From Lachnotalea glycerini (lineage in GTDB: Bacteria; Bacillota; Clostridia; Lachnospirales; Lachnospiraceae): a DNA stretch of 64,000 nt. Shown piece after piece: positions 46,357 to 54,452 of this stretch. The stretch is from assembly GCF_003201285.1 (NCBI RefSeq), contig NZ_QICS01000001.1, positions 210,678 through 274,677 on the forward strand, read 5' to 3'. How positions within the stretch are numbered: the stretch's first letter is position 1; each line of letters starts with the position of its first letter. Below the pieces are notes generated by a model. It saw only the letters and a list, made by a program, of their open reading frames with translations, was not told the DNA's origin and did not search any database. The position numbers and the translations under genes are program-made.

Positions 46357-46524
46357 ATGGATAATAAAATAACAATTTGTCAAAAAATTATAAAACCTAT
46401 TAACTTTTTGGCGCTTTTATTAGTAAAACAGACAGCAAATGCATCCTGTGCCTGGGTGTTTCATCAGCCGGAATTTCCAGAAGAAGCTAGCAAATTTAAA
46501 AAGTATCATGACGGATTAATTTGA
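46357..46524 (+). CDS. AgrD-like cyclic autoinducer precursor peptide
   Basis: A 55-residue peptide: an amphipathic, hydrophobic leader (PINFLALLLVKQ), then a small residue stretch with Cys31, CAWVF, and a tail HQPEFPEEASKFKK. This matches clostridial AgrD peptides, in which the AgrB protease forms a thiolactone between the Cys and a residue four later, and the tail carries the conserved QPxxP(E)E. The expected signal is a five-residue ring CAWVF with or without a short exo-tail. No AgrB, AgrC or AgrA gene is in the window. It has its own promoter with LytTR-like repeats. Confidence 0.75.
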   Translation: MDNKITICQKIIKPINFLALLLVKQTANASCAWVFHQPEFPEEASKFKKYHDGLI

Positions 46525-46668
46525 ATCTATTACGATTCATTATTTTGTTACATGAAATGCTTCGTCGTTCATAAACAGGCAGCAAAGGAGGAAGTATACG
46601 ATATTATTTTAAACAAATGTATAAGAGTTCATATTAAAGTTTGTTGAGGCTTAGATAGGAGGTCGTTT

Positions 46669-47466
46669 ATGGCGCAGAATTTATTTGTAAAGTGTAAAGA
46701 ATGCGGAACAATTATAGAGAGAAAAAAATATGCAGAAAACAATGATGTCTGTAACGTATGTGATTCTTATGGAACATTGGATTATAAGAAAAGGCTTGCT
46801 ATGGTAATAGACCATGATACTTTCGAAGAAACAAATATACATACTGGCTTTTATAACCCGATTGATTTTCCCGGATATTTGGAAAAGCACGAAAAAATAA
46901 AAAGTAAAACTGGTTTAACAGAGGCAATTGTTACTGGTAAAGCATGTATTAATGAACAAAAAGTTATGATTGGAATTATGGACACCAGATATATGATGGG
47001 GAGCATGGGAATCATTGTTGGAGAAAAAGTAACCAGATTGTTTGAGGATGCTAAAGAGCTGAAATATCCGGTTATCATTTTTACCGCTTCCGGCGGTGCC
47101 AGAATGCAGGAAGGAATTTTTTCATTGATGCAAATGGCAAAAACAGCTGCGGCTGTTTCAAGCTTTGGTGAATCAGGAGGATTGTATATTAGTGTATTGA
47201 CAAACCCTACTACCGGTGGAGTCAGTGCAAGCTTTGCATTTTTAGGAGATATCATAGTGGCAGAACCAGGGGCATTAATAGGATTTGCAGGAAAACGAGT
47301 CATTGAACAGACAATCAACGAAGTACTTCCTCCTAATTTTCAAACCTCAGAATATTTATTTGAACACGGTTACATTGATATGATTGTAGAGCGAAAAACG
47401 TTAAAGGATACTCTTGGTCAAATACTAAAGATTCATAGTCAGGAAGAGAACCAAATATTTCAATAA
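46669..47466 (+). CDS. accD: Acetyl-CoA carboxylase carboxyltransferase beta subunit
   Basis: 265 residues with the N-terminal zinc ribbon (CKECG and CNVCD) and the carboxyltransferase core (FTASGGARMQEG, TNPTTGGVSASFA). It works with AccA to transfer CO2 from carboxybiotin to acetyl-CoA, giving malonyl-CoA. ATAGGAGG precedes ATG 46669. With accA, accB and accC next to it this makes a complete carboxylase placed beside the trans-AT synthase, so it probably supplies extender units. Confidence 0.9.
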   Translation: MAQNLFVKCKECGTIIERKKYAENNDVCNVCDSYGTLDYKKRLAMVIDHDTFEETNIHTGFYNPIDFPGYLEKHEKIKSKTGLTEAIVTGKACINEQKVMIGIMDTRYMMGSMGIIVGEKVTRLFEDAKELKYPVIIFTASGGARMQEGIFSLMQMAKTAAAVSSFGESGGLYISVLTNPTTGGVSASFAFLGDIIVAEPGALIGFAGKRVIEQTINEVLPPNFQTSEYLFEHGYIDMIVERKTLKDTLGQILKIHSQEENQIFQ

Positions 47467-47497
47467 GTTTTTAATTCTGTAAAAGGCAGGTGTTACG

Positions 47498-48343
47498 TTG
47501 AAAAGCAGTAGTAATGAGGAATTAGAGAACAATAATGCATGGAGCAAAGTTTTGTTGGCAAGAAAAATCACCAGATTTCGATCGTTGGAGATGATAAAGA
47601 ATGTGTTTGATTCTTTTATTCCATTACATGGGGATCGGGGTATTGGAGACGATAAGTCTATCATTGGAGGAATTGCCTTATTAAATCATCAAGCGGTAAC
47701 TATAATTGGACAGCAAAAAGGGAATACACCAAGAGAAATGGAATACCATCAATATGGAATGACAAAGCCAGAGGGGTATAGAAAGTCATTACGTTTGATG
47801 CGGCAGGCTGAAAAATTCAGACGTCCAATCATATGTTTGATTGATACCCCAGGAGCATTTCCTGGCGTTTTGGCAGAAGAAAACGGACAAGCAGAGGCAA
47901 TTGCGAGGAATTTGTATGAAATGGCAAATTTTACAGTTCCCATCGTATCCATTATTATCGGGGAAGGTGGCAGTGGAGGTGCACTTGCACTAGGAGTTGC
48001 CAATCGTGTGTTTATGATGGAAAACGCAGTCTATTCTGTTGTTTCACCAGAAGGCTGTGCAAGTATTTTATGCAAGGATTCCCGAAAAGCTCCAGATATG
48101 GCAGGGAATTTAAAGGTCACAGCACGTGATTTGAAAAATTATGGAGTGATAGACGAAATCATAAGTGAAGAGGGAACGAATGAAGTCATATTTAATCGAA
48201 TTAAACAGAATATAAACAAAGAACTTCTTCGTTGCAGTCAACTAAACGGGGAAGAAGTAAGAAAGGAAAGAATAGAAAAATTTAGAAAAATCGGAAGTGA
48301 AATCACATTTACACAATATGATACGAGGGTCAAAAAGTCATAG
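47498..48343 (+). CDS. accA: Acetyl-CoA carboxylase carboxyltransferase alpha subunit
   Basis: 281 residues, somewhat shorter than usual at the N-terminus. The core has HGDRGIGDD, QQKGNTPREM, and IDTPGAFPGVLAEENGQ, with GEGGSGGALALGVANRV. The start is TTG 47498. It lies 31 bp after accD. Shortness and the TTG start leave some doubt about the true start. Confidence 0.9.
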   Translation: MKSSSNEELENNNAWSKVLLARKITRFRSLEMIKNVFDSFIPLHGDRGIGDDKSIIGGIALLNHQAVTIIGQQKGNTPREMEYHQYGMTKPEGYRKSLRLMRQAEKFRRPIICLIDTPGAFPGVLAEENGQAEAIARNLYEMANFTVPIVSIIIGEGGSGGALALGVANRVFMMENAVYSVVSPEGCASILCKDSRKAPDMAGNLKVTARDLKNYGVIDEIISEEGTNEVIFNRIKQNINKELLRCSQLNGEEVRKERIEKFRKIGSEITFTQYDTRVKKS

Positions 48344-48378
48344 TTTCTTGCATGAAAAAACATAACTTGGGAACCCAT

Positions 48379-48420
48379 AAAACATTAAGTAGCCCGAGCA
48401 GGGCGGATTTTGAATGTTTT
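48379..48420 (+). other. Hairpin between accA and accB
   Basis: An outer 8-bp stem (AAAACATT / AATGTTTT) encloses GCCC-GAGCA-GGGC. Only a short T run follows, so it may be a weak terminator, an attenuator or a processing site between the two halves of the carboxylase operon. Confidence 0.4.
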
Positions 48421-48522
48421 TAGGATTGTGGCAGCAGTGCGTAACAATACGTAGGTATCTGGGGTTAAAATACATTTTGACCTCTACATCATAATAATAG
48501 TTGAATGAGGGAAAAGAATAGG

Positions 48523-49032
48523 ATGGATGATTTAGATAACAAATTAAATGTAATTAATAAGATAATTAAAGAATGTGAACAATCAAAATTAATATCTTTT
48601 GCATATCAGGATTCATTGTTTTCCATAGAATTTAGTCAGGCAAATGGGAAAATAAATAGTAATTCAAATTCATATCAAAAAGAAAAGACGGAAAATGATT
48701 TTGATTTAAGGAAAGAACACAGAGAGCTAGAGTTGTCGGATCAATGTGCTATCACAGAAATTTTGCAAAGCGAGGATAAGCAAGCCAAAGATATAGTCAC
48801 AATTGTATCTCCGTTTGTTGGTACTGTTGAATTTATTGATCAAATCAAACTGGATGATAATAATAAACATATAAACAAAGGAGATGTCATTTGTTCTGTT
48901 GAGGCCATGAAGTTACTAAATGATATCAAGTCTCCGGTTTCAGGAACTATTTTTGAGATCTTTGTACAAGATGGTCATTTAGTTGAATATGAACAACCAA
49001 TATTAAAGATAAGAGCTGATAAAAATGAGTAA
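48523..49032 (+). CDS. accB: Biotin carboxyl carrier protein
   Basis: 169 residues from ATG 48523, which has GAGGGA upstream. The C-terminal biotinyl domain carries the biotin lysine in VEAMKLLN. The middle is a low-complexity linker (SNSNSYQKEKTEND). It overlaps accC by 8 bp. It shuttles carboxybiotin between AccC and AccA/AccD. Confidence 0.9.
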   Translation: MDDLDNKLNVINKIIKECEQSKLISFAYQDSLFSIEFSQANGKINSNSNSYQKEKTENDFDLRKEHRELELSDQCAITEILQSEDKQAKDIVTIVSPFVGTVEFIDQIKLDDNNKHINKGDVICSVEAMKLLNDIKSPVSGTIFEIFVQDGHLVEYEQPILKIRADKNE

Positions 49033-50371
49033 AAAATATAAAAGGATATTAGTTGCAAATCGCGGTGACAGTGCAGTTCGAGTGATTCGTGCCTGTAGAG
49101 AGATGGGGATAGAGACAGTTGGTGTTTTTTCCAAGGGAGACAGAGGAGCCTTGCATACCAGGCTTGCCGATTACGCAATCTGTATCGGAGATGTTCAAAG
49201 TAAGGATTCCTATTTAAATGCGTATAACGTACTAGCCGCCGCAACTGATTATAAGGTGGATGCAATTCACCCCGGGATAGGATATTTTGCAGAAAATCCG
49301 GATTTTTGTGAATTATGTGAAGAATGTAAGATAGATTACATTGGGCCGGGTAGTTCTAACATTGCTTTGATGGGTGACAAGGTAAGAGCGAAAAGGGTTG
49401 CAAAAGAATCGAATATTCCTGTTATTGGAGATGACAGTGTTGAAATAAATTCATATGAGGAGTGTTATCAGTATGCAAAGCAAATGGGATATCCTATTAT
49501 ACTGAAAGCAGCGAAAGGCGGCGGAGGAAAAGGCATTCGTATCGTATACAAAGAAGAAGATTTATTTCGGGCACTTGAGTTATGTATAAAAGAAGCAGAA
49601 AAGGTATTTGATTCCGGCTGTATTTTAGTGGAACGATATATAGAGGATGCAAAGCACATAGAGGTTCAGGTATTAGCAGATCAATTTGGAAATGTAATAC
49701 ATTTAGGGGACCGAGAGTGTACGATACAAAGAAAAAATCAAAAGCTTATCGAGGAATCCAGATGCACCACACTTGACGAAGAGACAAGAAGAAGAATGTA
49801 TGAAGGTGCAATTGATATCTGCAAGAATATTGGATATGTAGGAGTGGGCACAATTGAATATATTTTAGAAGATAATAAAACCTTCTATTTTATGGAAATG
49901 AATACCAGACTTCAAGTCGAACACACCATTTCTGAGTTGATAACCGGAATTGATTTAGTCAAAGAGCAGATTCAGATTGCACAAGGAGAATCGCTTCAAA
50001 TAAAGCAAGAGGATGTACTGTTTCAAGGATATGCGATTCAATGCAGAATATTAGCAGAATATTTCAAAGATGATTTTGTGCCTGATTTTGGTATAATTAC
50101 AAGATTTGATATGCCGGGAGGATTTGGTGTAAGAGTAGACTCGGCCTATGAAGCGGATAATATAGTAACGCCCTATTATGATTCCCTTTTGTGTAAGATA
50201 TGCTGCCATGATCAAACGAAAGGAAAGGCTATAAATAAAATGCTTCGATGCCTAGAAGAAATGCGGGTAGAGGGTATTTCTACGAACAAAGAAGTATTGA
50301 TGAACATACTTAAGGATACAAGATTCTTAGCAGGAGATTATGCAACAACTTTTTTAGATACATTCAATTAG
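49025..50371 (+). CDS. accC: Biotin carboxylase subunit
   Basis: 448 residues with the biotin carboxylase/ATP-grasp signatures: RILVANRGDSAVRVIRACRE, AIHPGIGYFAENPDF, KAAKGGGGKGIRIV and MEMNTRLQVEHTI. It carboxylates the biotin of AccB using ATP and bicarbonate. Its start overlaps accB. The next 150 bp have no gene before the AT-ER protein. Confidence 0.95.
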   Translation: MSKKYKRILVANRGDSAVRVIRACREMGIETVGVFSKGDRGALHTRLADYAICIGDVQSKDSYLNAYNVLAAATDYKVDAIHPGIGYFAENPDFCELCEECKIDYIGPGSSNIALMGDKVRAKRVAKESNIPVIGDDSVEINSYEECYQYAKQMGYPIILKAAKGGGGKGIRIVYKEEDLFRALELCIKEAEKVFDSGCILVERYIEDAKHIEVQVLADQFGNVIHLGDRECTIQRKNQKLIEESRCTTLDEETRRRMYEGAIDICKNIGYVGVGTIEYILEDNKTFYFMEMNTRLQVEHTISELITGIDLVKEQIQIAQGESLQIKQEDVLFQGYAIQCRILAEYFKDDFVPDFGIITRFDMPGGFGVRVDSAYEADNIVTPYYDSLLCKICCHDQTKGKAINKMLRCLEEMRVEGISTNKEVLMNILKDTRFLAGDYATTFLDTFN

Positions 50372-50521
50372 TCGTTTCTATACCAGGCATCCTTTCATAC
50401 ATAAAAACCAGGCATTCTGTGACTTTCGCTCGCAAAGAACCTCATGGGATTTATAGCGAAACGGCAACAAATAAACTTCAAAAATCAGATATTTATATTT
50501 ACATAAGAAAGAAGGGGAAAA

Positions 50522-52795
50522 ATGATTACATATGTGTTTCCTGGGCAGGGCGTCCAGAAAAAGGGAATGGGAGCAGAGGTATTTGATGAATTTCCCGAAT
50601 TAATTGCGATTGCAGACCGGGTATTGGGATACTCAATAAAAGAAATTTGTTTAGAGAACCCGGAAGGGAAATTAAGTCTTACTCAGTATACACAACCCGC
50701 AATATTTATTGTAAATGCTTTGTTATATCTAAAAAAGTGTAAAGAGACCGGTGTGACTCCGGATTTTGTTGCAGGTCATAGTCTGGGAGAATATAATGCT
50801 TTGTTTGCAGCCAAAGCATTTGATTTTGAAACCGGAGTAAAACTTGTGAAAAAGCGTGGGGAACTGATGGGACAAGTAACCGGTGGAGGAATGGCTGCGG
50901 TGATTGGTCTGACGGGAGAGGAAGTTTTCTCGGTATTAAAAGAAAAAAATTTAAATAAAATTGATATAGCTAATTACAATTCACCTTTTCAGGTGGTAAT
51001 AGCAGGACCAAAAGAAGAAGTAGGGAAGGCGAAGTCCATTTTTGAATCAATTGAAAAAGTAAAAATGGTCTCATTGCTAACGGTAAGCGGAGCGTTCCAT
51101 TCCAGATATATGGAAGAGGCAAGCATAGAATTTGGAACAATGCTTGATACGAATTCCTTTTCTGAAATAAAAATTCCGGTTATTGCTAACGTCAATGCCA
51201 GAACATATAAACAGGCTGATATAAAGAAAAATTTAATTTGGCAGATGAATCATTCGGTGCAATGGGTAGATACGATCCGATACCTTATGGGACTTGGAGA
51301 AATGACCTTTGAAGAAGTCGGAGCAGGACGCGTTTTGACGGGAATGATTAAAAAAATACAAAGTGAGGCTACCCCTTTGATGATTAAGAAAGAAGACGTA
51401 GAAACCTCAAAAACCTCAGAATTCACAGAAAACTCTAAGCCCCCAAAAGAGGTAAGATTTTTGGCAGACACATTAGGCAGTGAGGCTTTTAGAAGCAGAT
51501 ATCATTTGAAATATGCATATATAGCCGGAGCGATGTATCGCGGTATCAGTTCAAAAGAATTGGTGGTTAAGGCAGGAAAGGCAGGAATGCTGGCATTTTA
51601 TGGAAGCGGAGGATTAACGCTTGACACGATAGAGCAAGACTTACAATTTATAAAGCATGAGCTTTCCGGCAAAGGAGCCTATGGATGCAATTTTCTTCAC
51701 AATCCAAATTATCCTCAAAAAGAAGAAAAACTTGCAAGGCTGTTGATAAAAAACAGAGTTTCGGTAATAGAGGCATCTGCATTTATGGGGATAACGCCGG
51801 CACTGATTTTATACAAAGCAGCGGGTATCGTTGAAGATTCATTTGGAACAATGAAGTGTTTGAATCGAATCATTGCCAAGGTTTCCAGACCAGAGGTAGC
51901 AGAGGCTTTTCTTAGTCCTGCGCCTGAAAGAATGGTAAAGAAATTATTAGAGGAAGAGAAAATAACGATAAAACAGGCACAAGAGCTGAAAAGAATTCCT
52001 ATGGCTGATGATATTTGTATTGAATCAGATTCGGGAGGACATACCGATTGTGGTGTTGCATTTGCATTGATTCCATCGATCAGAAGATTAAGAGACAACA
52101 TGATGGAACAATATAATTTTACAGAAAAAATCAGCATTGGAGCTGCCGGTGGAATTGGCACACCTGAGGCAGCAGCAGCATCTTTGGCTCTGGGGGCTGA
52201 TTTTATTGTAACAGGCTCTATCAATCAGTGCAGTCTAGAAGCGGGCACAAGTGATGTGGTAAAAGATATTCTTGCACAAATGAATGTACAGGATACAGAA
52301 TATTCACCGGCAGGAGATATGTTTGAATATGGTGCAAAGGTTCAGGTGTTGAAAAAAGGTGTATTTTTCCCGGCACGTGCCAATAAATTATACGATTTAT
52401 ATATACATCATAATTCCATCGATGAAATCGATGAAAAGACAAAAAATCAAATTCAGGAGAAGTATTTTAAACGAAGTTTTGAAAGTTTATTTCTTGAATT
52501 AAAACAACATTATAATGAAGCAATGATTGAGAAAGCAGATAGCAATCCAAAGTACAAAATGGCATTGATTTTTAAATGGTATTTTCATTATGCAAATCAA
52601 CTGGCCATATCAGGAAATACAGAGAGTAAAGTGGACTATCAGGTATACACCGGGCCTGCTTTGGGGGCATTTAACCAATGGGTTCTAAACAGTGAATTAA
52701 AGGATTGGAGAAAACGCCATGTGGATGAGATTGGAAAGATGTTATTAGAGGCTACGGCAGATTATTTAAATGATTTCTATGAACAAAGTAACTAG
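50522..52795 (+). CDS. trans-acyltransferase/trans-enoyl-reductase fusion (PksE-like)
   Basis: 757 residues. Residues 1-290 are a malonyl-CoA:ACP transacylase (FPGQGVQ, Ser87 in GHSLGEYNA, and His in GAFHSRYM). Residues about 320-750 are a PfaD-type FMN enoyl reductase (RSRYHLKYAYIAGAMYRG, IEASAFMGIT, ESDSGGHTDCG, GAAGGIGTPEAA). This AT-ER didomain is a hallmark of trans-AT polyketide systems and loads malonyl units on the AT-less synthase that follows, while reducing selected enoyl units in trans. GAAGGGG precedes ATG 50522. Confidence 0.95.
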   Translation: MITYVFPGQGVQKKGMGAEVFDEFPELIAIADRVLGYSIKEICLENPEGKLSLTQYTQPAIFIVNALLYLKKCKETGVTPDFVAGHSLGEYNALFAAKAFDFETGVKLVKKRGELMGQVTGGGMAAVIGLTGEEVFSVLKEKNLNKIDIANYNSPFQVVIAGPKEEVGKAKSIFESIEKVKMVSLLTVSGAFHSRYMEEASIEFGTMLDTNSFSEIKIPVIANVNARTYKQADIKKNLIWQMNHSVQWVDTIRYLMGLGEMTFEEVGAGRVLTGMIKKIQSEATPLMIKKEDVETSKTSEFTENSKPPKEVRFLADTLGSEAFRSRYHLKYAYIAGAMYRGISSKELVVKAGKAGMLAFYGSGGLTLDTIEQDLQFIKHELSGKGAYGCNFLHNPNYPQKEEKLARLLIKNRVSVIEASAFMGITPALILYKAAGIVEDSFGTMKCLNRIIAKVSRPEVAEAFLSPAPERMVKKLLEEEKITIKQAQELKRIPMADDICIESDSGGHTDCGVAFALIPSIRRLRDNMMEQYNFTEKISIGAAGGIGTPEAAAASLALGADFIVTGSINQCSLEAGTSDVVKDILAQMNVQDTEYSPAGDMFEYGAKVQVLKKGVFFPARANKLYDLYIHHNSIDEIDEKTKNQIQEKYFKRSFESLFLELKQHYNEAMIEKADSNPKYKMALIFKWYFHYANQLAISGNTESKVDYQVYTGPALGAFNQWVLNSELKDWRKRHVDEIGKMLLEATADYLNDFYEQSN

Positions 52796-52880
52796 GTACC
52801 GATGCATCGGGTTGCAGTAACCAGGACGTACTGAATTGTTACTAAAATAAATTGGTATCGATAAGAAAGGACAAAATGAT

Positions 52881-53123
52881 ATGAACAGAGAAGAGGTTTT
52901 TGAAAAATTAAGTGAGATCATGATTGAGTACATACCGGAATTAAACGGCGTTACGTTTACAATGGAAGATAGTCTACATGAACTTGGAGCAAATTCAGTA
53001 GATCGAATGGATATTATAGTAGATATTATGGAGGAGCTTGGAGTAAAAGTATCAATCACTAAATTTGCAAATGCAAAAAATATAAAAGAAATTATAGATA
53101 TATTATGTGAAGAGTATGTATAG
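52881..53123 (+). CDS. Stand-alone ACP of the beta-branching type
   Basis: 80 residues with the attachment serine in LGANSVDRMDI. The GANS(I/V)DR form is typical of the discrete ACP in beta-branching (HMG-synthase) cassettes of trans-AT systems. It is followed, with overlap, by a KS that lacks its nucleophile, which is the expected partner. Confidence 0.85.
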   Translation: MNREEVFEKLSEIMIEYIPELNGVTFTMEDSLHELGANSVDRMDIIVDIMEELGVKVSITKFANAKNIKEIIDILCEEYV

Positions 53124-54429
53124 GTTGAAAAAAGAAAATAGTAAAAGAGTTTTTGTAAGTGGTATGGGATGTGTGAATTCGATTGCCGAATCAGCGGCCG
53201 AATTTGAACAGGCGCTAAGAGAGGGCAGGCAGGGAATTGACTTTTATAAGGAAAGCAAACAAAAAGGGCCGATTAAAATAGGTGCTGAGATTAGAAATTT
53301 TTCACTTAATAAAAGAATTGATGATTATTCTCTGAAAGAAAACGTACCTCAAACGATACTAAATAAAGCCAGAAAGGTTGCAAGGCGTTCGCCTTTCGTA
53401 ATTCAGACAGCGGTAGCGGCAGTTTTAGAAGCCTATGTTCAAGCAGACCTGTTTCAGAAGCAAGTTAGCGGAGAGAGAATTGGTATTATTGTTGCAGGTA
53501 ATAACTTAACAAATGTAGTGAAGAACGCTTATATGGATAAATGCAAAAATGATTTAGAATATATGTCCCCTTCCTATGCACTTCAATTTATGGATACGGA
53601 TCATATTGGGACTTTGAGTGAAATATTTGGAATATTTGGAGAAGGATGTACCATTGGAGGAGCCTCTGCAAGTGGAAATGTTGGCATAATAAAAGCTTAC
53701 GAAATGCTTCAGCTTGAAATTGCAGACATCTGCATTGTGGTTGGAGCAATGGCAGAATTATCTGATGCAGAAATGTATGGTTTTTATAATGTTGGTGCAT
53801 TAGGGGGCAGACGGTTTGGGACAGAACCACAAAAGGCCTGTCGTCCTTTTGATATGGAGCATGAAGGATTTATTTATGGACAGGGATGTGGGTGTTTCAT
53901 ACTCGAATCACAAGAATCCATTGCGAAACGTAATGCAGGTATATTAGCTGAAATCATGGGAGGAGCTATACTGTTAGATGGCAACAGGCTGAGCAATCCA
54001 AGCGTACAGGGTGAAGCAAGAGTAATGGAACTGGTATTGGACAGATGTGGTTTAGTGCCAGAGGATATTGATTATATTAATACACATGGAACCTCTTCAC
54101 CATTAGGAGATGAGACAGAACTAAAAGCAATTAAACAGGTATGGAAAGATCAGGTGAAGAATGTCTGGATTAATTCAACGAAAGGTCTAATCGGGCATTG
54201 CTTCTATGCAGCGGGTGTGATGGAAGCAATTGCATCCATTATCCAGATGAAAGAAGGATTTTTACATCCGAATAAAAATCTGGATCATCCGATTTCGAAA
54301 GGATTTCGTTTTGTAGGAAATGATAGAGAGGAAAAACAAATTGATATAGCCATGAGTAATTCATTTGGTTTTGGAGGAATCAATACAAGCATTGTTTTAA
54401 AATATTGCAGTCAATATAAATCTGAGTAA
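53107..54429 (+). CDS. Decarboxylating ketosynthase (KS with Cys-to-Ser)
   Basis: 440 residues from GTG 53107 (ATG 53116 is an alternative). The nucleophile position reads GGASASGN, Ser187 in place of Cys, while the His motifs (NTHGTSSPLGDE and LIGHCFYAAG) remain. This is the hallmark of the decarboxylase (PksF/CurC-like) in beta-branching cassettes, which turns malonyl-ACP into acetyl-ACP for HMG-type condensation. The matching HMG synthase and ECH pair are not seen next to it; they may lie beyond the window, or the crotonase at 15921 may serve. Confidence 0.85.
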   Translation: MKSMYRLKKENSKRVFVSGMGCVNSIAESAAEFEQALREGRQGIDFYKESKQKGPIKIGAEIRNFSLNKRIDDYSLKENVPQTILNKARKVARRSPFVIQTAVAAVLEAYVQADLFQKQVSGERIGIIVAGNNLTNVVKNAYMDKCKNDLEYMSPSYALQFMDTDHIGTLSEIFGIFGEGCTIGGASASGNVGIIKAYEMLQLEIADICIVVGAMAELSDAEMYGFYNVGALGGRRFGTEPQKACRPFDMEHEGFIYGQGCGCFILESQESIAKRNAGILAEIMGGAILLDGNRLSNPSVQGEARVMELVLDRCGLVPEDIDYINTHGTSSPLGDETELKAIKQVWKDQVKNVWINSTKGLIGHCFYAAGVMEAIASIIQMKEGFLHPNKNLDHPISKGFRFVGNDREEKQIDIAMSNSFGFGGINTSIVLKYCSQYKSE

Positions 54430-54452
54430 GGCTACGAATGAGGAGTAGAACG

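Noticed and set aside
46851-47318. 155-codon open frame on the minus strand opposite accD
   Set aside because: It lies wholly inside the clear accD gene, has no ribosome site or family resemblance, and is a mirror of its codon pattern.
51715-52224. 169-codon minus-strand frame opposite the AT-ER gene
   Set aside because: Antisense shadow of a strongly supported coding region.
52798-52812. Palindrome CCGATGCATCGG after the AT-ER gene
   Set aside because: Perfect but short, without a T run or a related second site, so no function could be supported.
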